A DNA stretch of 64,000 nt from the NCBI GenBank assembly GCA_017163975.1, contig JAFFSR010000353.1, forward strand, positions 1,084,001 to 1,148,000, given 5' to 3'. Below the pieces are notes generated by a model. It saw only the letters and a program-made list of their open reading frames with translations, was not told the DNA's origin and searched no databases. The translations under genes and the position numbers were made by a program. Positions 43,680-55,307 of this stretch are shown piece after piece (within the stretch, counting starts at the first letter, position 1; each line of letters begins with the position of its first letter). This stretch comes from Anastatus disparis. Lineage: Eukaryota; Arthropoda; Insecta; Hymenoptera; Eupelmidae.

Positions 43680-45461
43680 GCTTTCTCATAGAGAAAGCAT
43701 TGTATCGGTAAAAAAAATTTTTTTCTATTTTTTCATTAATTTATACATATTTGAACTCGGTGAGTCGAAAAAAATGGTTTCCAGAAAATGTCTGTATGTA
43801 TGTGTGTGTGTGTGTGTGTGTGCGTGTGTGGATGTATGAATTCAGTTAGTAAACTGTATCTCGAGAACTACTCGATGGATTTGCTTCTAATTTTGCATGG
43901 AATTTAGTTTTGTGACTAACTCGCTGGGAAGCTATTGATAATTTGGTTCTTCCAGCGTAGTTTTCATTTTAAAGTTTTAAAAAAAAAAAAAAAAAATTCG
44001 ATTTTTCGTTTTTTGGTTTTTTTTTGTTTACTACTCGATGAATTTGCTTCAAAATTTGCATGGAATTTATTTCTGATTGCCCGGATAAAATAAATTTTTA
44101 AAAACTGATTTTCTTAGCTCAGTTTTAATTTTAGAGCATTTTGAAATTTATGAAAAAAATGTTTCTATTTATTAAGCCAATAAAATCTTAAAAACTACTC
44201 GATGGATTTACTTCAAATTTTCCATACAATTCAATTTTTTGATGAACTGGTGCGGAAGCTATTGGGAATTGGTTTTCTTAGTGCAGTTTTTTTTTAAGAA
44301 TCATTTTAAGAATTTTTAAAAAATTTCGATTTTTCATTTTTTTTGTATTTTACGTAAACTACTCGAAGAATTTGTTCGAAAATTTGTATGGAACTTTATT
44401 TCGACTGCCAAAATTATTAAAAATTTTGTAAACTAATTTTCTTAGCGCACTTTTAATTTTAGAGCATTTTTAAAATTTTTTAAAAATTTTTATTTTTAAT
44501 TTTTTCTATTTTACGAAAACCATTTGATAGATTTGCTCCAAAATTTGTATGCAATTTATTCGCTGCTGTCTGAAGAAAACAAGCTTTGGAATACTAATTT
44601 TCTCAGCGCAGTTTTAATTTTAGAGCACTTTGAAAATTTTCAAAAAAATTTTTATTTTTCATTTATTTTTTTTTTGCGTTAACCATACTATAAATTTTCT
44701 CCAAAATTTTCATACAATTAATTCGCTATTGTCTGAAAAAAATAAGCTTTTGAAACTAATTTTCTTAGTGTGGTTACAATTTTAGAGAATTTTAAAGATT
44801 TAAAAAAAATTTTGATTCTTCTTTTCTTATTTTTTTTTATTCTACGTAAAGTACTCGATAGATTTGTTCTAAAAATTGCAGGGAAATTATTTGCGACTGC
44901 CAAAAGAAGGGAAATTTTCAAAAATTGATTTTCATAGCGTAGTTTTAATTTTAGAGCATTTTTAAAATTTTGAAAAAGAAATTTTGAAAAGAAAATGTTA
45001 TTTATTTAACCAGTTAGATCTCGAAAATTACTCGATGGATTTGCTTCAAATTTTGTATACCATCTATGTTTTTGTATAACTAGACGGGAAGCTATTGAAA
45101 ATTGGTATTCATAGAGTAGTATTTTTTATAGAGCCATAAATATGAACTGTATTTATATATAAATATGATTGCATTTTATAAAGATTAGAAATTTTGTTGT
45201 CATCATTCTTTTTATTACTACATTATATCATTTTTTCAATAGAACAAATTTTTTTGTATTACTTGATGATTTAAAATAAATTATAAATGTTGAAAAAGCA
45301 AACAGCTAGCATATATGTTCGAAATTTATAAAGTACAATATGAGTAAATATTAATGTTAGACAATTTTTTAATATTAAAATCACATTTAAATAAATATAA
45401 AAAAATTAATGAAACTCAAAGAACTCTATGAGAAAGCATTCCGCCAAAGCACTTGGCAGCG
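43680..45461. mobile_element. Satellite-bearing insertion private to left arm
   Basis: Absent from the mirrored site in the right arm. Opens with the hairpin GCTTTCTCATAGAGAAAGC and a (TG)n run (43,801-43,829). It then contains eight units of ~165 bp, each with a version of ACTACTCGATGGATTTGCTT (43,864; 44,030; 44,193; 44,361; 44,518; 44,680; 44,850; 45,027), and closes with CTATGAGAAAGCATTCC. Non-coding. Confidence 0.85.
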
Positions 45462-45945
45462 TTTTTATTATTTCAAAAACGTATTTTTTTAATAAAAATG
45501 ACGCCTTTTCTTACGAATTTTTATTTAAAAAATACGTCTTCGAAAATATATAAAGACGTTATTTGTTAAATAGCTTTTCTAAACATTGGAAAAATGACGT
45601 CTTTTTTGTTTCAATTTAAGACACAACCAAAGACGTCTTCAAAGAAGTCTTTCAAAGACGTCATTTTCTCCAAATTTAGGAAAAAAACGCCATTTTTCAT
45701 GAATTATGTCATTGAAAAATGACTTTACATGATAATCATTTTCCATTTAAAAGAAAAAACAAAAACGAGGTAAACCTCGTAGTTTTAACTCTTCAAAAAA
45801 CGAAGAGCATTTGCGATTTTTTTTTTTTTTTTTAAAGAAAAAAAAAGATTGATATATAAAGGATATTGTCCTCTATATGATTAACCTTTTTTTATATGGT
45901 GAAGTCGAGGGAGTCCCAGCCCGGTATCCGTTTAACACATTAAAT
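45462..45945. repeat. GACGTC-type repeats and SINE tail, inner end of left arm
   Basis: AAAGACGTCTTCAAAGAAGTC and related words, an A-rich tract, then CTTCACCATAT-complement SINE 3' sequence ending at 45,945, where mirror symmetry with 49,056 stops. Confidence 0.7.
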
Positions 45946-46178
45946 TTAGAGAGTATATACCCGGACGCAATAAGGGCACTTACAATCGGAACACGTAAAA
46001 GTAAGGTCACTTTGTGGTAAAAATTTTATTTTCTTTAAATAAATTTCAAAAAATTTGACGTTGTGAAACTCATTATGCCGCATCTTTTTTATATTAACAG
46101 TTTTTTTTATAAAATTTTTATTTTTTAAGAAAAAAATTAAAAACAAGAAAATTTTTTACATTACATTTCAATACTTTT

Positions 46179-46567
46179 TTAAGAGGAGGTCACGTATCTC
46201 TGTCCTTTTCTAATCAAAGAAATGATTTTTTTACAACAACTAATAACTTTAGCAAAAAATAAAGAGAAAGCCGCTTCTTGTATCAGAAAAAGCATTATTT
46301 TCTTTGATAAGAAAAAATTAATTTTATTGCTTTGTTCTCAAGAAAACCTTGAAAAACCAAATTGTCCACCCTAACCTCTATGATTTAAGTTTTTCAAGGT
46401 TTTCTTGAGAACGAAGCAATAAAATTAATTCTTTCTTATCAAAGAAAATATTGCTTTTTTTGATACGAGATGCGGCTTTCTCTTCATTTTTTGCTAAAGT
46501 TATTAGTTTTTGTAAAAAAATCATTTTTTTTATTAGAAAAGGACAGAGATACGTGACCTCCTCTTAA
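46179..46567. mobile_element. TTAA foldback MITE, copy 3
   Basis: Starts TTAAGAGGAGGTCACGTATC, ends GATACGTGACCTCCTCTTAA. The closest relative is copy 2 at 5,651. It lies in the palindrome centre. Confidence 0.9.
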
Positions 46568-47456
46568 ACTTGAATTGTTGTAATTCGAGTAAATATCAAC
46601 TTATTTCACTGAAATTTGAAATATATCTTTTAAATATCATATCGAAACTTATGATAATGATAAAAAATGTTAATTCTCAAAAAGTTAGTAGCAATTGTTT
46701 ATTAATTAATACAAATTACAAATTATGCGTTTATAATGTTCTCGAGAAAAAAGTATCAAGGGAACTTTCAAGTACAAGAAACTTGTAGCGAGAAAGTTTT
46801 TGGTTTTTGTATAAAGAATTTGTATAAAGATTCTATATGATTTTTGAACTGAGAAATAAAAATTTTATTTCATAAAATTATAATTCAGATCATGAAAAAA
46901 GAAAGTAATATTGTTTGTTTACTACAATTATGTCATTAAGTAATAGGTAAAGATGATGCGAAATTTGTTCCATAATTTGAAATTGTCTTATGTCTGTGGT
47001 AAAATATGTGATGTTGCTATTTGAGGTTAAAATTCAGAAAAATATCCTTTCCGCCAAGTGTACATGAAAAGAACACTATGGTTAAGAAATCCAGATCTTA
47101 AGTTGTAGCAACTAAAAAATTTAGCAGCAACTAAGAAATTTTTTCGATTTTGGATTAGCAAACTTTGGTTTGTGTCCACAATACAAATTTTTAACAAAAA
47201 AAACCGATTTCAAAAACATTGCACAAAAAGATAAATAATATATTATCCTTAGAAATTATATGCATACTACACATCTAACACATGTGTAGCGAACATATAT
47301 GAGACTATCAAATCATTTGCAAGAGCACAAATGAATTATTTATTTATTTGGCTGCTTATAAAGAAATCAGCTAATAGATAAGACAATATATACATAAGAT
47401 TCCGTTATCATAAATTTAAAAATATATTTTGTTTGATAATTTTAAAGTTCTCAAGA
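46568..47456. other. Palindrome centre, non-coding repeats
   Basis: 46,845-46,935 is an inverted copy of 18,735-18,800, and 46,990-47,065 resembles 19,375-19,445. These two pieces are adjacent here but separated near 19 kb by MITE insertion. The remainder is AT-rich without a gene. Confidence 0.6.
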
Positions 47457-48117
47457 GACGCTTAAGTTAAAGATAAAGCTAAGTTTGAGGCTACAGCTAA
47501 GGCTTAGGTTAGAGCTAAAACAGGGCTTGGGCTATGACTAGAGCTGAGATTAGGGCTAGAGCTCCGGCTAAGGTTGGCGCTTCGACTAATGCTAAGACTA
47601 GAGCTTAGGCTGAGGCTAAGGCTAAAGCTTGAGCTAGGACTAGGGCTAAGACTATGGATAGAACTTAGGCTAAGGCTAAGGATAGACTTTAGACTACGAC
47701 TAAGACTTAGACTAATGCTAGAGCTAAATTTAAGGCAAGGCTTACACTATTAAAAAAAATATTAAATTTAATGTAAAATATAAAACTAAGCTTCCAACCC
47801 GTGTTAATAATTTTAAAAATTAATTCTTAAAATTAATAATATCACCTTAATTTTACCAGAAGATTGCATAAAAATTAATAATTTTTTCATAATTTTAAGA
47901 ATTAATTTTTAAAAGTAATGACACGGATTAAATTTGATATTTTTTTAACAGTGTAGGCTAAGGCTAGGGCTTCGGCTAGGGCTAGGGCTTAGACTAAGAC
48001 TGAAACTAGGGCTAAGACTAAGACTGAGGGTAGGTTTTATGCTAGGGCTGAAGCTAGGTCTTAATCTAAGACTTAGCCTATGTCTTAGCATTAGTTCTTT
48101 CCTCAGTCTAAGTCCTA
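47457..48117. repeat. Hexamer satellite with mariner-like MITE copy 2
   Basis: GGCTAA/GGCTTA-type units at 47,457-47,742 and 47,956-48,117. Between them TA|CACTATTAAAAAAAATATT ... TTTTTTTAACAGTG|TA (47,743-47,955) is a second copy of the MITE at 20,063. Confidence 0.8.
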
Positions 48118-48600
48118 CCCTGTTGAAAATAATGACGTCTTTCCAGTACGTCTTTGAAAGACGTCTTTGAAGACGTCTTTGATTGGAACCAAAAAAAAGT
48201 CATTTTTCCAATGTTTAGAAAAGTTATTTAACAAATGACGTCTACATATTATTTCAAAGACGTATTTTTTTAATAAAAATGACGTCTTTTCTTACGAATT
48301 TTTATTTATAAAATACGTCTTTGAAATTATAAAAAGACGTTATTTGTTAAATAGCTTTTCTAAACATTGGAAAAATGATGTCTTTTTTGTTCCAATTTAA
48401 GACACAACCAAAGACGTCTTCAAAGACGTCATTTTCTCCAAATTTAGTAAGAAATAACGTCATTTTTCATGAATTATGTCACTGAAAAATGACTTCACAT
48501 GATAATCATTTTCCATTTAAAGGAAAAAACAAAAACGAGGTTAACTTCGTAGTTTCAATTCTTCGAAAAACGAAGAGCATTTGCGATTGAACTGAGAGCG
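48118..48600. repeat. GACGTC-rich foldback family, central copy
   Basis: CCCTGTTGAAAATAATGACG followed by GTACGTCTTTGAAAGACGTC and further AAGACGTC words. Similar in direct orientation to 43,550 onward without the satellite insertion. Confidence 0.7.
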
Positions 48601-48606
48601 TTCTGG

Positions 48607-48786
48607 CCTTATATATCTGCGTCTTTAAAATTTGTATAAGGGATCGCAAAACTTAAAAATCGCCACCTGGTGAGTTTAAATTAGATTGACGCAATCAACC
48701 ATCAATTCGACTGTGAGTTACTAGGTGGCGATTTTCAAGTTTTCTGATCCTTGATGCAAATTTAGAAGATGCAGATATATAAGGCC
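48607..48786. mobile_element. Small palindromic element
   Basis: GGCCTTATATATCTGCGTCT is mirrored by AGATGCAGATATATAAGGCC; the arms share AAAAATCGCCACC with its complement GGTGGCGATTTT. Part of the motif (CGCCACCTAGTGAC) also occurs at 11,200. Confidence 0.75.
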
Positions 48787-48819
48787 AGAATAATCTCAGC
48801 TTAGTCGCAAATGCTAGAG

Positions 48820-49112
48820 AACACGGTGGCGTAATGGATAGAGCTCTTGCCTTCAACGTGGAGGGCATGGGTTCGAGTCCTGGCCAGGTACCTTTAACTT
48901 TTTTTTCGAAAGAAAATTAGTGTATGTGCCATGTATATCGCGACTCTTAGAAAATCCGACCTCATTGGGTATCGGTTAATTATTGGTCACAAAAGTGGCT
49001 GACCATCCATCAGTAGTCAAAGTTTTCGGTATGGTGGGTCTGACAGCCTAGCCTAGTGTAATGTGTTAAACGGATAACGGGCTAGGATTCCCTCGACTTC
49101 ACCATATATGGT
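48820..49112 (+). mobile_element. tRNA-derived SINE, palindrome centre
   Basis: Head 48,820-48,892 with box A (GGTGGCGTAATGGATAGAGC) and a perfect box B (GGTTCGAGTCC). The body runs to the CCCTCGACTTCACCATAT end. Only its 3' end is present in the left palindrome arm. A genuine tRNA gene is unlikely: the anticodon and T stems pair poorly and a SINE-like body follows. Confidence 0.65.
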
Positions 49113-49179
49113 TTAGTTCTTATAAAAAAAGGTTAATCATATAGAAAACAATATCCGTTATATATTGATCTTTTTTTTC

Positions 49180-49210
<31 letters not shown>

Positions 49211-49929
49211 TTGCAAATGCTCTTTGTTTTTCGAAGAGTTGAAACTACGAGGTTTACCTCGTTTTTGTTTTTTCTTTTAAATGGAAAATGATTATCATGT
49301 AAAGTCATTTTTCAATGACATAATTCATGAAAAATGGCGTTTTTTTCCTAAATTTGGAGAAAATGACGTCTTTGAAAGACTTCTTTGAAGACGTCTTTGG
49401 TTGTGTCTTAAATTGAAACAAAAAAGACGTCATTTTTCCAATGTTTAGAAAAGCTATTTAACAAATAACGTCTTTATATATTTTCGAAGACGTATTTTTT
49501 AAATAAAAATTCGTAAGAAAAGGCGTCATTTTTATTAAAAAAATACGTTTTTGAAATAATAAAAAGACGTCATTTAATAAATAACTTTTCTAAACATTGG
49601 AAAAATGACGTATTTTTTGGTTTCAATCTAAGACACGACCAAAGACGTCTTAGAAAGACGTTATTATTTTCAACAGGAAAGACGTCATTCATTTTGAAAA
49701 AAAAAATTTTTTTTGAAATTTTACGTCTTTTACTAAAAGTATTTATTGGAAAAATACGTCTTTAAAATTATTTTACTTATAAAAAAGACGTAATTTGGCT
49801 ACTATATTTCCGGAACATTAAGGGAATGACGTCTTATTTTGTTCCAATCTAAAACACGACCAAAGACGTCTTTAAACACGTCTTCAAAGACGTCTTTCAA
49901 AGACGTACGGGAAAGACGTCATTATTTTC

Positions 49930-50660
49930 AACAGGGTAGCCTTAGCCTCAGCATAATCCCTAGCCTTAGTCTGAACCAAAAGTTAGCCCAAGCCCTAGCC
50001 TCAGCCCAATCTTTGGCTTTAGTCCAAGCCTCAGCTTTTACCTATGTCTAAGCTTTAGCCTAATGCCTAGACTAAGCCGTAGCCTTAGCCTTAAGCTTGG
50101 CCGTAACCTTATCCTAATCCCTATCCTTAGCCCAAACCTTAGCTCAAGCCCTAACCTTAGCGTAAGTCCTAGCCTTAGCCGAAGTCCTAGCCCTAGCCTA
50201 AGCACTAGCTCTAGTGCCAGCCTAAGCCTTAGTCTTAGCCTTAGGTCTAGCTTTAGCCTAAGTCCTAGCCTTAATCTTAGTTCTAATTCTAGCCTAAGTC
50301 GTAGCCCTAGCCCAAGCTCTAACCTTAGCTCTAATCTAAGCCTTAGCAACGAAGATAGACGCTTATAGAAGCGTACTTTAAATGGGCGGACAGGAGCTCA
50401 AAATCTAAAGCTTATGTCCTCCAGCCACGTGGTGGCTCTACTAAAATACCATGTATTTCTATATCTATATATACCGATGTTTTCATATATATAGATATAC
50501 ACGTAATGTTAAAGTGTCCTCCAAAAGCTGGGCTCCCAAAGTTAACCCAGAAGTACGCTTCTATGAGCGTCTATCTTCGTTGGCCTTAGCTTTAGTCTAA
50601 GCCCTAGCCTTAGCTTCAGTCCAAGCCCTAACCTTAGCTCTAGTCTAATCCCTAGTCTTG
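49930..50660. repeat. Hexamer satellite with MITE, right arm
   Basis: CCTTAG/CCCTAG/GCTTTAG units interrupted by the 236-bp CAACGAAG MITE at 50,347-50,582; counterpart of 42,835-43,549. Confidence 0.85.
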
Positions 50661-51895
50661 GCCGGACAAAAAAATCCAGTTGGATTTCCTAAGTGGGAAA
50701 TCTAGCTGGGGAACCTAGATTAGAGCTGGATTTTAATGGATTATCCAGCTAGAACTTTATATTTTCCTGTACAATACTTCCAGTAGTTTTGAGTTAGATT
50801 TTACCCAGATTTTCATACTGTACCTTGGTTTCCTATAGTTGATTTAGTGGATTTCTTTTTACCTTTCCATATACTTTGAAGCGGAATCACACCTTTCCCA
50901 TTCGCTTTTTAAGGGTTTTCTATTTATTATTGTCCGGACTTCTCAATGAACATACAGACCTCGATGACGTGCATTCGTGTCCATACCGAAGTAGTAATCG
51001 ATTCGAATCTTGTGTATTTGATATATTTATAACTATATTATCTACATTCACGCAATACATATCATTACAAAAATATCCAATTAAAAAGGTGAGAATTCAC
51101 GAATGGGACGGAAATACAATTCAAAAAAGGACCTTAAATCGAAATAAGAATCCACTTAGTAATCCAAATATAAAAAATGCATCACGATTTGAAGCGTGCA
51201 ATCTTGAAATTGATTGGTGCCATCTTGGAAGTCTCGAATCGAAAATCGATAATCTCGAAATTTTCAATTGCCAAATGATTTTGTTAAATATTGGAAGGAA
51301 TTACGAAATGGACTGTTTACATTTTTTTTACAGAAAAACATATTTTATTTTCTAAACTTACAAAATACAATAATTTCAAATTCAATCATTATTAAATATA
51401 AAAATTAGTTTAATAATAAAATAATTTCAACTATTTAATCAAAATGATTTTTTACTTCTCATAATCATAATAGTCAGATATTAGAGTCAGTTATATTATT
51501 TTATTCAATCAATTTATTATAAGATTAGTGATATTGATCAATCAATCAAATATTCGTATCGTCATTAAATCAATTAGTCGTATAAATCATTCAATTAGTC
51601 ATATCAATTATTTAATTAGTTTTCAAAAGTAATTATTCTTACCTAAACTGATATACAATCAAACGAAAATAAACATAAAGCACTATTGAAACTATTTTAA
51701 CAAATTTTTTTAATAAACTTTGAAATTATAAATCAATATTCCACTTTCGTATAAAATCGAATAATAAAGAGCAAAAAATCACAAACGCGCAAACATATTT
51801 GCTACACCTAACCATATGACTGATTCCATTCAGATTCATGCAGGCCGTCACTAATCGAATTTTTTTTTCTCTTCTGAGTGATAAAAATATCTTTC

Positions 51896-53763
51896 AATAT
51901 CTATATGAAGATAAAATTCACCTCATAGAATGCTCGAAAATATGTTTTTTTCTCGCTACAGCGTATTTAGTGTTGGGTGTAAAAAAGAAAATTAAAAAAT
52001 CAAAAATGAATCTAAATTTTTAAATTGCCGTAGCTCTGTCAATTTTTTTACCTTTTGGGACATTTTTTCAATGACTATATGCGAAATTTAGTCTAGTTGT
52101 AAATGCCGATTTTTGCGATGCGAGTTGATCTCTCTGAGTTATTCATGAAAAACCGAAAAAAGCGATTTTTTTCAAACGCAACTTTCTAAAAAACTATATA
52201 TTTTTTTTTTTAATTTTGATATGTTTTTATACATAAAAAATACTAACTTTTAGGATAGATGAAGATATGTCATTTTGCCTTATTTTTTTAAAACAGATTT
52301 TCAAACGTTTTTTTTATATTTTCCATTTTAAAGCATTGATATCGTGGCGCATCGTGCCATTTTTCCAAGTATTACGTCTTTTTACAATTCGTTTATGCTT
52401 TTATTTATCAATTTATTAAAAATATTAACGAAAATCTTTAAACTAAACCCTTGATCAAATTTTTTATCAATTAGAACCGAAGTTATGATGATTTTAAGTT
52501 TATAAAAATACAAATTTTTTTTGTTGATAGTTAAAATGTTTTATCAAGTTTGAATTTTGTGGCCACGATTTAAATTTACTTTGTAGGGAGTGATATATGC
52601 CGCCGCTAGATGGCGACGATTCTCATTAACGACTTGACGCATTCAAGCATATAAGAGAAGTAAGATAAAAAATAAAACTGTCTAATAAAGTTATTTCTTT
52701 ATATAAATCTTCTTTTGTCAAAGAAATCACTTTTAAATCAACACTATGTCCAATTGGGCGCTCTTTACATTCTCTTAGTACACATTTCATATCATCTATT
52801 GAACAAAAAAGTGAATAATTCATTTTCAATTTTAAATGCGCAGTGTCATGTTTATTGTCTTTTTTATATTTATTTAAAGCATCAAACGTAAGTTTCAGGT
52901 TCTTGCAATAAACGCAAAGACACGAATCGTTTGGAGGATGGGGTATAACCCACTTTGGTCTTAAGGTATAGAATATTGATTTACCGATTTTCGTTTTAAA
53001 TTTAAGATTTTCTTCTATAAATAATTGATATATTTCTTTTATGCTTCGCGTAAGTAAGCGTTTAACATTTTTAGTTTCTATACCATTTTCTTTAACAGAT
53101 ATTGTGTCACTTTTATTTGCACTTTTACGACAAAAAAAATTTTTATTTTTATAAACTAAAAATCATCATAACTTCGGTTCCAATTGATAAAAAAATTTGA
53201 TCAAGGGTTTAGTTTAAAGATTTTTGTTAATATTTTTGATAAATTGATAAATAAAAGCATAAATGAATTGTAAAAATACATAATACTTGAAAAAATAGCA
53301 TGATGAACCATGGTATCAATGCTTTAAAATGGAAAATATAAAAAATAGAAACGTTTAGAAATCTGTTATAAAAAAATAAGGCAAAATGGCATATCCTCAT
53401 CTATCCTAGAAGTCAGTATTTTTTATGTATAAAAACATAAAAATTAAAAAAAAAATAATTTATCGTTTTTTAGAAAGTTGCGTTTGAAAAAAATCGCTTT
53501 TTTCGGTTTTTCATGAATAACTCAGAGAGATCAACTCGCATCGCAAAAATCGGCATTTACAACTAGACTAAATTTCGCATATAGTCATTGAAAAAATGTC
53601 CCAAAAGGTAAAAAAATTGACAGAGCTACGGCAATTTAAAAATTTAGATTCATTTTTGATTTTTTAATTTTCTTTTTTACACCCAACACTAAATACGCTG
53701 TAGCGAGAAAAAAACATATTTTCGAGCATTCTATGAGGTGAATTTTATCTTCATATATATATT
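51896..53763. mobile_element. Palindromic transposon with ~600 bp TIRs
   Basis: AGATAAAATTCACCTCATAG ... and its complement bound two long arms (about 51,896-52,510 and 53,150-53,760). The arms contain GTTGATCTCTCTGAGTTAT and TCGCATCGCAAAAATCGGC counterparts. A coding fragment lies between them. The left palindrome arm keeps only one TIR at this site. Confidence 0.75.
52626..53150 (-). pseudogene. Transposase-like fragment with CxC-x2-C motif
   Basis: Open minus-strand frame through NVKRLLTRSIKEIYQLFIEE, KTKIGKSIFYTLRPKW, SCLCVYCKNLKLTFDALN, then LKMNYSLFCSIDDMKCVLRE to a stop at 52,626. The helix-turn-helix-like start followed by S-x-F-x-x-LRPKWV and a short Cys motif occurs in repetitive arthropod proteins that I believe are transposases of an unassigned DNA-transposon family. 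Its place between long TIRs supports that. No DDE motif is visible, so it is an N-terminal or middle fragment. Confidence 0.5.
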
Positions 53764-54159
53764 AAGAGGAGGCCGTATCATTCTGTCCTTGTCTAATCTA
53801 AATTTTCTTTATTATTAATAAATTAAATATTTTCATAGAAAAGTAAGACAACCGCCCAATAGAGCAAAAGACAAGCAAACGATTCTTTTTTATGAAAAAA
53901 TATGAAATTTTGATTATTTTTCGAGTGAAGTCTGAAACGGAAAAACAATCGAACTTGATTGAGTTGATTCAACTGTTTTTCCGTTTCAGACTTCACTCGA
54001 AAAATAATGAAAATTTCATATTTTTTCACTAAAAAGAATCGTTTGCTTGTCTTTTGCTCTATTGGGCGGTTGTCTCAATTTTCTATGAAAATATTTAATT
54101 TATTAAGAATAAAGAAAATTTAGATTAGACAAGGACAGAACTATACGGCCGCCTCTTAA
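53762..54159. mobile_element. TTAA foldback MITE, copy 4 (right arm only)
   Basis: TTAAGAGGAGGCCGTATCAT ... ACGGCCGCCTCTTAA. The mirrored position in the left arm (~40,445) has a single TTAA and no insert. Confidence 0.92.
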
Positions 54160-54179
54160 ATGTATTTATATTACTTACC

Positions 54180-55075
54180 AGGAGAGTGTCTGAGTTGCGG
54201 GTCTCAGATCTTGATGAAACTTTGATATAAGTATTTAGGTACCAAAATCTAAATAAGGCCACAGCGGTACGGTTTAATGCTTCGAAAAACTGAAGTTATG
54301 GACGATTATAATCTTATTTTCGGAAAAATATGAGAAAAGAACTCCTAATTAAAGTGTAAATAATTCTGTACAGAAATGTCTTCGATAAATTCACAATAAC
54401 TAAAATGAAAGCAGAGAAAGCAGGCTTTAATTTGCTAGTTTTTAAATTGAAAAATAATAATTAGAACTAAAGTTATGCTTGTTTGAAGTTGAACATCAAA
54501 AGAGTACTAAAAATCACCATCCTTCAAAATTTAGACTATTTTTGGTACTCTCTTACTGCTGAAGTTTAAACAAGCATAACTTTAGTTCTAATTATTATTT
54601 TTCAATTCGGAAACTAGCGAATTGAGGCCTGCTTTCTTTGCTTTCATTTTAGTTGTAGGATTTATCAAATTGTTGAGTTCAGTGGAGTAGTGGGTAAGGC
54701 GCTTGACTCGTATTCCCGTTAACACGGGATCGATTCCCTGTCTGGTCGTTTTTTCACTGTCTCTACCGTGGGTTAACACCACCTTAAATAATATGTCACT
54801 AAGGTACGCTAAAAAATTGGTCTAAATATGCAAATGATGGAGCTTGCTCCGTAGATAATGATAAAAAAAAAAAAGATATTTCTAGACGGAATTATTTACA
54901 CTTCAATTAGGAGTTCTTTTTTCATATTTTTCCGAAAATAAGACTATAATCGTCCATAACTTTAGTTGTTCGAAGCATTAGACCGTACCACTGTGGCTTT
55001 ACTCATATTTTGGTACCTAAATACTTATACCAAAGTTTCGTCAAGATCTGAGACCCGCAACTCAGACACTCTCCT
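54180..55075. mobile_element. Nested foldback element with SINE, right arm
   Basis: Counterpart of 39,527-40,428. The plus-strand SINE is at 54,671-54,876 with box A, box B and A12 tail. Confidence 0.85.
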
Positions 55076-55307
55076 AGTTAGAAGAGGAAATAAAAATTCG
55101 ATCAGTGACGGCCTGCATGAATCTGAATGGAATCAGTTATATGGTTAGATGTAGCAAATATATTTGTGCGTTTGTGATTTTTTGCTCTTTATTATACGAG
55201 ATCATACGAAAGTGGAATATTGATTAATAATTTCAAAGTTTATTAAAAACATCTGTTAAAATAGTTTTAATAGGGCTTTATGTTTATTTTCGTTTGACTG
55301 TAGATCA

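Larger units (their letters stand above)
37105..45945. repeat. Giant inverted repeat, left arm
   Basis: Mirrors 49,056-57,515. In order it holds: scraps of the protease 3' end, the six-exon gene (decayed), a GC-rich tandem array, nested palindromes with a SINE, private insertions (41,125-42,094 and ~43,680-45,461), hexamer satellite, GACGTC-type repeats and a SINE tail. Arms show scattered substitutions and indels. Confidence 0.93.

Noticed and set aside
48820..48892. Possible functional tRNA gene with perfect box B
   Set aside because: Arms do not pair well as a cloverleaf and a SINE-like body follows.
50876..51355. 159-codon ORF starting MKRNHTFPIRF, with a shorter counterpart at 42,305-42,610
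   Set aside because: The two arms differ by frame-changing indels, codon use is AT-random and there is no recognisable domain.
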